Shown: one piece after another, positions 33,449-42,239 of the stretch
Numbering within the stretch: the stretch's first letter is position 1
Layout of the letters: each line of letters opens with the position of its first letter
Source: Pseudomonas bharatica CSV86
GTDB taxonomy: Bacteria > Pseudomonadota > Gammaproteobacteria > Pseudomonadales > Pseudomonadaceae
NCBI RefSeq assembly: GCF_000319305.2
Contig: NZ_AMWJ02000002.1
Span: forward strand, 1,612,001-1,676,000
Length of the DNA stretch: 64,000 nt
Reading direction: 5' to 3'
Program-made: the position numbers and the translations under genes
Notes under the pieces: model-generated
What the model was told of the DNA's origin: nothing
Databases searched by the model: none
What the model saw: the letters and a program-made list of their open reading frames with translations, nothing else

Positions 33449-34597
33449 ATGAAGATCGCACCGATCGCCCTGGGCCTGCTCGCTCTCGGCATTGCCGGAC
33501 AGTCCGTCGCCGATGCCCGCATCGAATTGGGCGACCAGGCCCGGGTCACCCGGCTGTTCGCCTACCCCAACAATTGCAGCGTGATCTGTTTCCGCGACTG
33601 GACGCTGGAACAGACCGTCGAGCACTACCTGAAGCAGAGCGTACAGCGCGACGGCTACCCGGCCGCGACGGTGACGGTCCGCCGTGACAACGACAGGTAC
33701 TACGCCGATATCGCCGGCGTTCCCGGCGACTACCACAAGCCCCTGGACGCCCTGCTCGATGCCGGCGAACTGGCCTACAACGGTGCGAAAAAACTCAACA
33801 GTGATGGCAAGTGGGCGTACGACTGGTACCTGTTCCTGCCCCTGGGCATGGCCCTGGAAAACCGCCGCAGCATCGAGCTGCTGCACTTCCCGCCGGATTA
33901 TTCGCTGACCCAGGCCCAGGACTACCTGCGCTCCAACACCACCGACCGCTGGGCCAGCCTGCTGACCTTCAACGGCATCCCCGCCGAGCAGACCCCGGCC
34001 TACCAGACCATCGTCGATATCGCGCCGATCGCCGCACCGGCCAGCGCGGGCTCGACGCTTGAAGGCACCTACGGCTATTTCCAGGACTACCAGGTGCGCA
34101 TGGTCAAGGACGTTACCCTGACCTCGAAAGGCCAGTCGCTGCCGATGGTGGCCTTCGGCGCGCCGGTGCGCAGCTGGATCAAGCAGCAGTACGGCGCCGA
34201 CCTCAAGGTGCTGGGGCTGGCCATCATCAGCCCGAATGCAGAACAGAAGGTACCGGTACTGGGCTCCAACCACCCGAGCGCGATCTGGTATGCGGCAGAC
34301 AAGGACAACAATGGCGGCGACCAGGACAAGGCCGATGCGGCGGGCCTGAAGATGATGGGCCAGGACCTCAGCGCCGCCTGCTGGCAAGCCGGAATGGGGC
34401 GTAACCCAAGCGCCGACCCGCAACTGACGCTCAATGCCTGTACGCAGAAGTGGCAAGTGACGGCGAAGAAGCAGACCTGTGAACTGTTCTATCGGACGAT
34501 TCGCAACATGACGCCGGAGCAGGCCAGTGCGAAGTGCAATACGGGGGCGGTGACGCGGGAGTTGAGAGCGTTGCAGAAACCTGCCGATACCCTCTGA
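33449..34597 (+). CDS. Exported protein of unknown function
   Basis: 382 residues. A signal peptide (MKIAPIALGLLALGIAGQSVADA) with cleavage probably after VADA precedes a soluble body with paired cysteines (NNCSVICF; SAACWQ; LNACTQK; KQTCEL; SAKCN). No transmembrane segment otherwise. AAGGAGTTAAGC supports the start. I recognise no domain; such proteins occur in pseudomonads as conserved hypotheticals. It is divergent from the M15 gene. Confidence 0.8.
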   Translation: MKIAPIALGLLALGIAGQSVADARIELGDQARVTRLFAYPNNCSVICFRDWTLEQTVEHYLKQSVQRDGYPAATVTVRRDNDRYYADIAGVPGDYHKPLDALLDAGELAYNGAKKLNSDGKWAYDWYLFLPLGMALENRRSIELLHFPPDYSLTQAQDYLRSNTTDRWASLLTFNGIPAEQTPAYQTIVDIAPIAAPASAGSTLEGTYGYFQDYQVRMVKDVTLTSKGQSLPMVAFGAPVRSWIKQQYGADLKVLGLAIISPNAEQKVPVLGSNHPSAIWYAADKDNNGGDQDKADAAGLKMMGQDLSAACWQAGMGRNPSADPQLTLNACTQKWQVTAKKQTCELFYRTIRNMTPEQASAKCNTGAVTRELRALQKPADTL

Positions 34598-34610
34598 AAC
34601 AACACAAAAT

Positions 34611-34700
34611 CCTGTGGGAGCTGGCTTGCCAGCGATTGGGCCCTGGCAGACAACATCTTTGTCAGTACCGGCCTCATCGCTGGCAAGCCAGCTCCCACAG
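34611..34700. repeat. REPIN
   Basis: CCTGTGGGAGCTGGCTTGCC and complement separated by about 45 bp (GGGCCCTGGCAGACAACATC...). Lies between two convergent genes. Confidence 0.9.
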
Positions 34701-34714
34701 TGGTCGGAAGTTTA

Positions 34715-35350
34715 CTACTGCGGGCGCAACCGGTACTGTGGCGGCAGTTGATCCAGCCCGCTGATGGTCACGTCCAGGCTTTTCCAGCGACCATCCTGGA
34801 TGCCATAGATGCAGCCATGCACCGACAGTTCCTGGCCGCGATGCCAGGCATTCTGGACGATGGTGGTATGCCCCACGTTGGCGACCTGCTGGATGACATT
34901 GAGCTCGCACAGGCGGTCTACCCGCGCCTCTTCGGTCGGCAGCTTGCCCAGTTCCACCCGGTGCTCGTAGTACAGGTCGCGGATCGAGCGCAGCCAACCG
35001 TCGATCAGGCCGAACTGACGGTCCTGCATCGAGGCCCGCACGCCGCCGCAGCCATAGTGACCGGTCACCAGGATATGGCGGACCTTGAGCACATCCACGG
35101 CGTACTGGATCACCGACAGGCAGTTCAGGTCGGTGTGCAGCACCACGTTGGCCACATTGCGATGGACGAACAGGTCGCCCGGCAGCATGCCGACGATCTC
35201 GTTGGCCGGAACCCGTGCATCCGAGCAGCCGATCCAGAGGAATTCAGGGGTCTGCTGGCGGGCCAGCTTGGCGAAGAAGTCCGGGTCCTTCTGCTTGATG
35301 CCGTCGGCCCAGCGCGCGTTGTTGTCGATCAGTTCCTGCAGGTCGTGCAT
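34715..35350 (-). CDS. can: Beta-class carbonic anhydrase
   Basis: Interconverts CO2 and bicarbonate in the cytosol. 211 residues with zinc ligands in FLWIGCSDARVP (Cys and the Asp-Arg dyad) and TGHYGCGGV (His and Cys). The family motif RNVANVV is present. ATG at 35350, behind GAGGCCTTGATC; an alternative start two codons earlier exists. Close to rimI and the psi-like gene, as in P. aeruginosa. Confidence 0.95.
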   Translation of the reverse strand: MHDLQELIDNNARWADGIKQKDPDFFAKLARQQTPEFLWIGCSDARVPANEIVGMLPGDLFVHRNVANVVLHTDLNCLSVIQYAVDVLKVRHILVTGHYGCGGVRASMQDRQFGLIDGWLRSIRDLYYEHRVELGKLPTEEARVDRLCELNVIQQVANVGHTTIVQNAWHRGQELSVHGCIYGIQDGRWKSLDVTISGLDQLPPQYRLRPQ

Positions 35351-35417
35351 GATCAAGGCCTCATGGATTGATGCGCTGTTATGACAGGCAGCGACCTGCG
35401 CAGGGGCGCTGCCGTTC

Positions 35418-35870
35418 TTAGTCGATCAGGGTGCAGGCCATCACCAGGGCATCTTCCCGCCCACCCGGGGCCGGGTAGTAATCGCGGCGGCGCCCGACTT
35501 CGTTGAAACCGTAGCGTTCGTACAGGCGATAGGCCGACTGGTTGCTGGCGCGCACTTCGAGGAAGCATTCGCGGCCATTGAGTTCATAGGCACGCGCCAT
35601 CAGGTGTTCGAGCAGGCGCAAGCCGAGGCCGCGGCCCTGGCTCTCGGGCTTCACGGTGATATTCAGCAGGTGGGCTTCGTCGATGATCACGTTGATCACA
35701 CCGTGCCCGACCTGCTGCTCGCCTTCGAACATCAGCCAGATTTCATAGCTCTTCAGGCCGTCGAGGAAGATCCCGCGGGTCCACGGGTGGCTGAAGGCGG
35801 CATATTCGATCTTCAGTACGGCATCCAGGTCCGCCTCGGTCATCCGGCGGAAGCTGAGGGTGTCACTCAT
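35418..35870 (-). CDS. rimI: Ribosomal protein S18-alanine N-acetyltransferase
   Basis: 150-residue GNAT enzyme. The acetyl-CoA loop is visible as VKPESQGRGLGLRLLEHL (about 73-90), and the conserved C-terminal ECFLEVRASNQSAYRLYERYGFNEVGRRRDYY (in parts) matches RimI. It acetylates the N-terminus of S18. Its start overlaps the end of the upstream psi-like gene by 8 bp, so both are translated together. Confidence 0.93.
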   Translation of the reverse strand: MSDTLSFRRMTEADLDAVLKIEYAAFSHPWTRGIFLDGLKSYEIWLMFEGEQQVGHGVINVIIDEAHLLNITVKPESQGRGLGLRLLEHLMARAYELNGRECFLEVRASNQSAYRLYERYGFNEVGRRRDYYPAPGGREDALVMACTLID

Positions 35871-36650
35871 TGCTCGTTTTCCAGCGCGCCATCAGCCGGC
35901 GCATGGCTTTCCAGACGTCCGCCTTGCGCTGCGGCTCGTCCATCAACACTTCAAGACCGGGCAGCGCCCAGGCGGTGCCCAGGCCCTCGACCGGAAATTC
36001 TTGGTAATACACAGACTCGTCGCGCTCGCCGGCATGGCGGATGGCGGGCAGGCCGACCAGCCACAGGCAGGCCGCAGGCTCGCGCTCCAGTTGCACCTGG
36101 GTGAAACCGTGGACGAAGTCGCGGGCGGCGTCCGGGCCCTGGTCGAGGCTGCCGCGGGCCAGCAGCGGCCAGCGGATCGGCTCGCCAAGGATCTGCGGGC
36201 TGTCCGGCAGACCGGCGGCGCGCAGCATGTCCTTGAGCAACAGGTAGGAAGGATCGCGGCTCTGGAACGGCTGCCCGGTGGCCAGTTCCACCAGCAGCAG
36301 GCAATTGCCGGCGCGCAGCAGTTGCAGGGAAAAACGCGGGGCGGCGCTGCGACCACCTTGGCCGGGGCCGGTTTCTCTTCCTCGCTTTCCACCGGTTTGC
36401 TGACGGCCTTGGCCGTGGCGCCCGGGCGCGGAATCTCGATCTTCGGCCGTTCCGCTGGCTTCACCGTCGGCTGCACGGCAGCCGGTGCGGCCTGCCTCGG
36501 CATTTCCACCGGCAGCGCTTCCGGCACCGGCTCCAGCGGCAGCAACAGCTCGGGCCGCGACGGCGCGGCGAACGGCAGTTCGGTACGCGGCAGCCAGTGC
36601 ACCACTTGCATGGCGTTGAGGTAGGCGCGGCGGCGGGACTCGGTCAGCAA
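35863..36650 (-). CDS. holD: Putative DNA polymerase III psi subunit (pseudomonad type), one-base frameshift
   Basis: Located directly upstream of rimI, the place of holD in E. coli and of the cryptic psi gene in pseudomonads. N-terminus ESRRRAYLNAMQVVHWLPRTE; then a Pro/Glu-rich linker (about 40-100); then a compact C-terminal domain (LLLVELATGQPFQSRDPSYLLLKDMLRAAGL in parts). The frame breaks at a run of five A (36330-36334, plus strand); one more restores PPRVFSLQLLRAGNCLL. Start uncertain: TTG 36650 or GTG 36686. The psi assignment rests on position and recalled literature, not on a visible catalytic motif. Confidence 0.65.
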
Positions 36651-36665
36651 GGAAGTTCGGCCATC

Positions 36666-36674
36666 TGTGGATAA
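36666..36674. promoter_or_regulatory. Consensus DnaA box
   Basis: TGTGGATAA (TTATCCACA on the other strand) matches the strong DnaA consensus. It lies at the 5' edge of the psi-like gene and upstream of the mks operon. A single box, so not an origin. Confidence 0.5.
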
Positions 36675-36826
36675 GTCAGGGCGCACATTCTAACGCCGTT
36701 GCGCTGGTCGCGCCGCTGTCGATCGCACAAATCCGCCGGACAACCGCCGAATCGATCAAGGGTGAAACCATTGCGGTTCAATGCAGTACAATCCGGCGTT
36801 TTATTTGGCAGCGAGTCGACCCGCCA

Positions 36827-38116
36827 ATGATCGAACCCAAACGCGTCCTGCGCGCCCTGGCCGAACACTGGAACCTGCTGGAACCTTTGTCGGAGCGTTT
36901 TGACGGCGGCACCCTGAGCCTGGGCGAATTGCGCCAGCAACTGGCCGCCCAGCAGCTGGAAAGCACGCCGCAGGACATCACCGCCCTGCTCGACGTGTGG
37001 ATCCGCCTGGACATCCTGGTTCCGGTGGCGAAAAGCCCCAACCGCTTCGAGCTGAACGCGCAGATCCACGATTTCCTCGCCTACCTGCGCCGCGAGCACC
37101 GCCTCGGCCTGTGCCTGGAGATCGAGGCCTACCTGCGCCACCTGGAGCGCCTGGCCGGGCATATCCAGGACGCCTTCGACATTCGCGACGGCCACGATCT
37201 GGCGCGCCAGTTGCGCCTGCTCGACATGCGCGTGCGCGATGTGCTGAAGAAGCTCGACAACGACGAACAGGCCCTGGTCGCCGTGGCCGAACGGGCCAAG
37301 ACCAGCGACCGGCAGATACCCCTGCGCCAGCGTTATGCCGAGGTCCTGGCGACCTGGGACGAGTACGTCGAGCCGATGATCCAGCTGGTCAACGCCGACG
37401 GCGCCTTCGAGCAAGGCGTGCGCAAGGTCGAGACGGTGCTGCTGCGCCTGCTTGGCGAACAGGCCCGGCTCGGTCACCTGGTCGATGACGACATGCTCCT
37501 GCGCACCCACGCGCGCATCCTCGAAATGCAGACCAGCGCCCAGCTGACCCTGCGCCACGCCCGCGAGTTGCTCCTGCCCCTGCGTGAAGAGGCGCGCCGG
37601 CACAACGCCGTGACCCGCGGCGCCGCGCTGGCCCTGTCAGTGATCCGGCGCAAGGGCATCGACGCCGTGCCGCAGGCTGCCATGCCGCTGTTCACCCGGC
37701 CGCAGAGCACCTTCCTCGGCAGCGCCAGCCAGGTCGAGGCCTACGTCTATGCCCTGGCCCGCTTCGAGCCCAAGCCTGCGCGGTTCCCCAAGGCGCACAA
37801 GACCCAGAAGGGCGAGCCGCCGCGTGCGCCGCGCACGGTCAAGGAAATGCTCGAGCGCTGCGAGGACGCCCTGCCCTTGCCGGACCTGATGGTTTGGCTG
37901 CTGGAGCAGGAGCCGGAAGGCGCCACCGACGAATTGCTGTACTGGTTCTCGCGACTCTCGCGGGAAAAACGTTTCTCCCGCGAACGCCTCGAGCGCCGCG
38001 AGTACACCACCCGCGAACACCTGGTCAGCCTGCGCTCCTTCGCCCTGACTTCCAGCCGCGAAACCTCGCCCCAACTTTCGCCCGAACCTGCTGCGAGCCC
38101 TGCCCATGCATCTTGA
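36827..38116 (+). CDS. mksF: Condensin subunit MksF (kleisin-type)
   Basis: 429 residues, the kleisin subunit of the MksBEF condensin. The start MIEPKRVLRALAEHWNLLEPLSERFDGGTLSLGEL begins a winged-helix domain; long helices follow (RQLRLLDMRVRDVLKKLDND), and the C-terminus is charged (REKRFSRERLERREYTTRE). It bridges the MksB heads. First gene of a tight operon; its last 11 bases overlap mksE. Confidence 0.9.
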   Translation: MIEPKRVLRALAEHWNLLEPLSERFDGGTLSLGELRQQLAAQQLESTPQDITALLDVWIRLDILVPVAKSPNRFELNAQIHDFLAYLRREHRLGLCLEIEAYLRHLERLAGHIQDAFDIRDGHDLARQLRLLDMRVRDVLKKLDNDEQALVAVAERAKTSDRQIPLRQRYAEVLATWDEYVEPMIQLVNADGAFEQGVRKVETVLLRLLGEQARLGHLVDDDMLLRTHARILEMQTSAQLTLRHARELLLPLREEARRHNAVTRGAALALSVIRRKGIDAVPQAAMPLFTRPQSTFLGSASQVEAYVYALARFEPKPARFPKAHKTQKGEPPRAPRTVKEMLERCEDALPLPDLMVWLLEQEPEGATDELLYWFSRLSREKRFSRERLERREYTTREHLVSLRSFALTSSRETSPQLSPEPAASPAHAS

Positions 38117-38810
38117 TCTTTCCGAACTGTCCCAGCTCGCACCGATCTTCCGCGAGCTGTTCAAGGGCTTCCACATCAGCCGGCGCGACCCCGAGCTGTA
38201 CGCCCAGCTGTCGAACTTCCAGGACCAGTACCGCGGCCTGTTCAAGGCCCTGGGCTTCGAGCTGGTCTGCGATACCCGCGGCTTCTACTACTTCGTCCCC
38301 GAGCAGGCTGCCGCCCAGGTCAACAAGACCGCGCAACGCCTGGCGCTGTTCACCTTCATCCTGGTCGAGCACCTCGCCGACCAGGGCCGCGACCCGATGT
38401 CGGTGCTCGACGGCGGCAGCCTCGGCCGCGACGAACTGCCATCGATGCTCGACAAGTACCGCGACCTGTTCCTCCAGGCCGAGGTACAGACCCCGGACGA
38501 GCTGGAAGAAAAGATCATGCGCCGCATGACCCAGCTCGGCTTCGCCTTCGAGGAGAACGGCATCTACCGCTTCCTGCCGCCGATGCACCGCTTCCTCGAT
38601 GTCTGCCTGTCGGTCCAGCAGGACCGCGACCTGGCCGCCAGCCTGCACAGCAACCTGCCGCTGCCGACCCCGGTGCTGGTGGTCGAGGAAACCCCGGAAG
38701 AACTCAACCGTACCGACGACCCGCTGGACCTCGCGCCCTTCGCCGAGGAAAGCGAAGAAGAAGCGCTGGCCCGGGCCATCGCCGAAGAGCAACAGGAGAT
38801 TGACGCATGA
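38106..38810 (+). CDS. mksE: Condensin subunit MksE
   Basis: 234 residues, the KITE-type accessory subunit that binds MksF. A tandem winged-helix protein: LSQLAPIFRELFKGFHISRRDPELY at the start and MTQLGFAFEENGIYRFLPPMHRFLDV later, with an acidic C-terminal tail (EESEEEALARAIAEEQQ). Start ATG at 38106 lies inside the mksF end; the stop overlaps the mksB start (ATGA), so translation is coupled. Confidence 0.9.
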   Translation: MHLDLSELSQLAPIFRELFKGFHISRRDPELYAQLSNFQDQYRGLFKALGFELVCDTRGFYYFVPEQAAAQVNKTAQRLALFTFILVEHLADQGRDPMSVLDGGSLGRDELPSMLDKYRDLFLQAEVQTPDELEEKIMRRMTQLGFAFEENGIYRFLPPMHRFLDVCLSVQQDRDLAASLHSNLPLPTPVLVVEETPEELNRTDDPLDLAPFAEESEEEALARAIAEEQQEIDA

Positions 38811-41638
38811 GCCAGGAACGCTACGGCATCCGCCGTTTCGCATTGCTCAACACCGCCGGCTACAGCCTTGGCCTGTTCCCGCTGGAGCATCCGCTGTCGG
38901 TCTATGGCGCCAACAACCTGGGCAAGAGTGCCTCGATCAACGCCCTGCAGTTCCCGATCCTGGCGCGCATGTCGGACATGAGCTTCGGCAAGTACAGCCT
39001 GGAGCAGTCGCGGCGCTTCTACTTCGCCAGCGACACCAGCTACATCCTCTGCGAAGTCAACCTGCCCCACGGCCCGCATGTGATCGGCGTGGTCGGGCGC
39101 GGCCCGGGCGGCGGCTTCGGCCACCAGTTCTTCGCCTATGCCGGCGAGCTGGACCTGGGCCACTACCAGAAGAACGACACCTGCCTGCGCCAGAAAGAAC
39201 TGTTCAGCAACCTCGAGCGCAACGGCCTGAAGGCCTACGAACTCAAGCCTGACGAACTGCGCCGGCTGCTGGTCGGCGGGCACACCTCGATCCCGCTGGA
39301 CCTGACCCTGATCCCGCTGCGCTCCACCAGCGAGCAGAGCCTGAAGACCTTCCGCGCCCTGTTCATCAACCTGCTGCACATGCGCGAGATCACCGCGGCC
39401 AAGCTCAAGCAGCTGTTCCTCGATGCCTTCGAGCACAGCCTGCGCTCCGGCAGCGTCGATTACATCGCCGCCTGCGACGAAGCCTTCCGCGACGTACGGC
39501 GGATGGAGCAGGACTACAACTCGCTGGTCGCCGCCGGGCCGCTGGTCGAAGCCCTGGCCAACGGCGTGGCCCAGCGCGACATCCTGCGCGGCAAGCTGCA
39601 TCGCCTGTCGCCGCTGCTCGACTCGCTGCTGGGCACCTGGCAGGACTACTCCAGCGCGCGCAAGGAAGAGCTGGTCATCCAGGCCGAGCACTACCGCAAC
39701 GAGCAGGACGCCCTGCAGAACGACCAGCGCAACGGTACCCAGGAGCTGATGCGCCTGGAGCGCGAGATCAGCGGTATCCAGCGCTGGCTCGGCGAATTGT
39801 CGGTGCTGAAGAACCGTTTCGCCCTGGTCGATGACGTCAAGGTCCTGGAGCAGCAGTTGCTGGCCGCCAAGGACGCCCACGACGAGCTGGCCGGTGCCCT
39901 GGCCCAATCCCGCCAGTTCAGCGCCGAGGACCTCGACGAACGCCTGCGCGAGCTGGAAAAACGCCTGAAATCGGTGAAGCAGCAACTCGATCACGCCGAC
40001 AACAACAGCTATGCCCGCCTGCGCGAGGAATTCTCGCAGCAGGATGTCGAGCGCCTGATGCGCCTGTTCAACGGCGCGCTGTTCAGCCTGCCGCTGGGCG
40101 AGCGCGGCATCGAGCTGGACGAGAGCGACGTCTGGATCAAGACCCTCGAAGCCCTGCTCGACGGCTTCAAGGGCGAGCGCTTCGAAGTGCCGGGGATCTC
40201 CGTCGACCTGTCGCATATCGAGCCGCCGGCCCTGCAGGCCCTGGCCGACCGCGCCGCCCTGCGCGACCAGAAGGAGCGCCTGGAGAAAGAACTCAAGCAG
40301 CTCAAGACCCAGCAATCCGTGGCCGCCGACCGCGCCGCCAGCAAGACCCGCACCGAAGCCCTGTACCAGCAGGTGCTGGATGCGCAGAAGGCCCTCGAGG
40401 ACTTCCGCCGCAGCCAGACCCTGAGCGCCGAGGAAGGCGACAAGCTGGAACAGCTGGCGCAACTGGAAGCCGCCCAGGACGAGCTCAAGCGTTCCAGCGA
40501 TGCCTTCACCGAGCGCGTCCAGCAGCTCTCTGCCAAGTTGCAGCTGGTGGGCCGGCAGATCGCCGATATGGAAGCCAAGCAGCGCACCCTCGACGACGCA
40601 CTGCGCCGCCGCCAATTGTTGCCGGCGGACCTGCCATTCGGCACGCCGTTCATGGAGCCGGTGGACGACTCCATGGACAACCTGCTGCCGCTGCTCAATG
40701 ACTACCAGGACAGCTGGCAGGGCCTGCTGCGCATCGACAACCAGATCGAAGCCCTGTACGCGCAGGTGCGCCTCAAGGGCGTGGCCAAGTTCGACAGCGA
40801 AGACGACATGGAGCGCCGCCTGCAGCTGCTGATCAACGCCTACGCGCACCGTACCGACGAAGCCCTGACCCTGGGCAAGGCGCGTCGCGCGGCAGTCACC
40901 GATATCGCTCGCACCCTGCGCAACATCCGCAGCGACTACGACAGCCTCGAACACCAGTTGGCCCTGTTCAACCGCGAGATCAACCGGCGCCAGGTGTCCA
41001 ACCTGGAAAGCTTCCGCATCGTCCTCGCGCCGAACAAGGAAGCGCTCAAGCACATCGACCAGATCATCCACAGCGCCGGCCAGTACGAGGAAGGCGAGAC
41101 CCTGTCGGTGTTCGACCTGAGCCAGAGCGCCGAGCAGGACAACAAGAACGAGGAAGCCAAGGAGTACCTGGCCCGCCTCGTAGCGGCGAACCACAACCAG
41201 CTGGGCCTCAAGGACCTGTTCGAACTGGCCTTCGAGATCACCAAGGTCAATGGCCAGCCGGTGATCCACACCGATATCGATGGCGCGGCGTCCAACGGCA
41301 CCACCATGACCATCAAGGCGCTGACCAACATGTACCTGTTGCTGCACCTGATGGACCGCGACCTCGCCGGCCGCGTGCGCCTGCCCTACTACCTCGACGA
41401 AGCGGCGGACATCGACGAACGCAACCAGGCCGCATTGCTGGAAACCAGCCTGCAACTGGGCTTCGTACCGATCCTGGCGAGCGTGAAGCCGCAGGTATCG
41501 GCGCGGGTGGCGATCGACCTGGAAGGGGGTAGCGGCCCGAACGGCATCTACATCGACGAGGCGGACTGGAAATACATCAGCCGGCGGGATGTGGAGAAGG
41601 CGGTGGTGCGGGAAGAGGCAGAAGAAACTTCAGCCTGA
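38807..41638 (+). CDS. mksB: Condensin ATPase MksB (SMC-like)
   Basis: 943 residues. Walker A is GANNLGKS (residues 34-41). Long coiled coils (about 220-430 and 470-720) flank a hinge region. The C-terminal head carries the Walker B-like LPYYLDEAADIDE. SMC-like ATPase of the MksBEF complex, which helps compact the chromosome. No mksG (TOPRIM nuclease) gene follows, so this is the three-gene P. aeruginosa-type system, not the four-gene Wadjet-type plasmid defence. A REP pair follows. Confidence 0.93.
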   Translation: MSQERYGIRRFALLNTAGYSLGLFPLEHPLSVYGANNLGKSASINALQFPILARMSDMSFGKYSLEQSRRFYFASDTSYILCEVNLPHGPHVIGVVGRGPGGGFGHQFFAYAGELDLGHYQKNDTCLRQKELFSNLERNGLKAYELKPDELRRLLVGGHTSIPLDLTLIPLRSTSEQSLKTFRALFINLLHMREITAAKLKQLFLDAFEHSLRSGSVDYIAACDEAFRDVRRMEQDYNSLVAAGPLVEALANGVAQRDILRGKLHRLSPLLDSLLGTWQDYSSARKEELVIQAEHYRNEQDALQNDQRNGTQELMRLEREISGIQRWLGELSVLKNRFALVDDVKVLEQQLLAAKDAHDELAGALAQSRQFSAEDLDERLRELEKRLKSVKQQLDHADNNSYARLREEFSQQDVERLMRLFNGALFSLPLGERGIELDESDVWIKTLEALLDGFKGERFEVPGISVDLSHIEPPALQALADRAALRDQKERLEKELKQLKTQQSVAADRAASKTRTEALYQQVLDAQKALEDFRRSQTLSAEEGDKLEQLAQLEAAQDELKRSSDAFTERVQQLSAKLQLVGRQIADMEAKQRTLDDALRRRQLLPADLPFGTPFMEPVDDSMDNLLPLLNDYQDSWQGLLRIDNQIEALYAQVRLKGVAKFDSEDDMERRLQLLINAYAHRTDEALTLGKARRAAVTDIARTLRNIRSDYDSLEHQLALFNREINRRQVSNLESFRIVLAPNKEALKHIDQIIHSAGQYEEGETLSVFDLSQSAEQDNKNEEAKEYLARLVAANHNQLGLKDLFELAFEITKVNGQPVIHTDIDGAASNGTTMTIKALTNMYLLLHLMDRDLAGRVRLPYYLDEAADIDERNQAALLETSLQLGFVPILASVKPQVSARVAIDLEGGSGPNGIYIDEADWKYISRRDVEKAVVREEAEETSA

Positions 41639-41658
41639 AAGTGATGCGGGGCTCTCCA

Positions 41659-41754
41659 GGGCCCTATCGCTGGCAAGCCAGCTCCCACAGGTTCAGCACA
41701 GACCTTGAGACTTGTGCTGTACCTGTGGGAGCTGGCTTGCCAGCGATGAGGCCC
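41659..41754. repeat. REPIN
   Basis: GGGCCCTATCGCTGGCAAGC and complement flank about 40 bp; located between convergent mksB and creA. Confidence 0.9.
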
Positions 41755-41771
41755 GAGAGAACACTGGAGAT

Positions 41772-42227
41772 TTACTTGGCCCAGGGCAGGATCGGAATCG
41801 CCGTCACCGCATTCTGCGGGCTGCCCTCGATCAACCGGTCGCTGTACACCAGGTACACCAGGGTGTTGCGCTTCTTGTCGAGGAAGCGCACCACCTGCAT
41901 GGTCTTGAACACCAGCGAGGTGCGTTCCTTGAACACTTCCTCGCCATCCTTGAGCTCGCCCTTGAACTGGATCGGCCCGACCTGGCGGCAGGCGATGGAA
42001 GCCTCGGCGCGGTCCTCGGCCAACCCCAGGCCACCTTTCAGGCCACCGGTCTTGGCTCGCGACAGGTAGCAGGTCACGCCTTCCACCTTGGGATCGTCGA
42101 ACGCCTCGACCACGATCCGGTCATTCGGCCCGACGAACTTGAACACCGTGGATACCTGGCCAATCTCTTCAGCCGATGCCAGCAGCGGCAACGCCAGCAC
42201 GGCGGCGGCAAACAGTCCCTTGAACAC
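41772..42227 (-). CDS. creA: CreA-family exported protein
   Basis: About 151 residues with an N-terminal signal peptide (VFKGLFAAAVLALPLLASAEE) and the CreA domain (VSTVFKFVGPNDRIVVEAFDDPKVEGVTCYLSRAKTGG in parts). Function of CreA is unknown; probably periplasmic. GAGGAG is best placed for the GTG at 42227; another GTG lies 9 bases upstream. It starts 13 nt after proB ends and may be co-transcribed. Confidence 0.88.
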   Translation of the reverse strand: MFKGLFAAAVLALPLLASAEEIGQVSTVFKFVGPNDRIVVEAFDDPKVEGVTCYLSRAKTGGLKGGLGLAEDRAEASIACRQVGPIQFKGELKDGEEVFKERTSLVFKTMQVVRFLDKKRNTLVYLVYSDRLIEGSPQNAVTAIPILPWAK

Positions 42228-42239
42228 GCAATTCACTCC

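Noticed and set aside
36666..36674. Replication origin
   Set aside because: Only one DnaA box; no cluster, AT-rich unwinding region, or dnaA/dnaN neighbours.
38564..41455. 963-codon open frame on the minus strand
   Set aside because: Antisense of mksB; leucine/glutamine/valine-rich translation typical of a shadow frame.
36827..41638. Wadjet/MksBEFG plasmid defence system
   Set aside because: No mksG/JetD nuclease gene adjacent; the gene set is the chromosomal MksBEF type.
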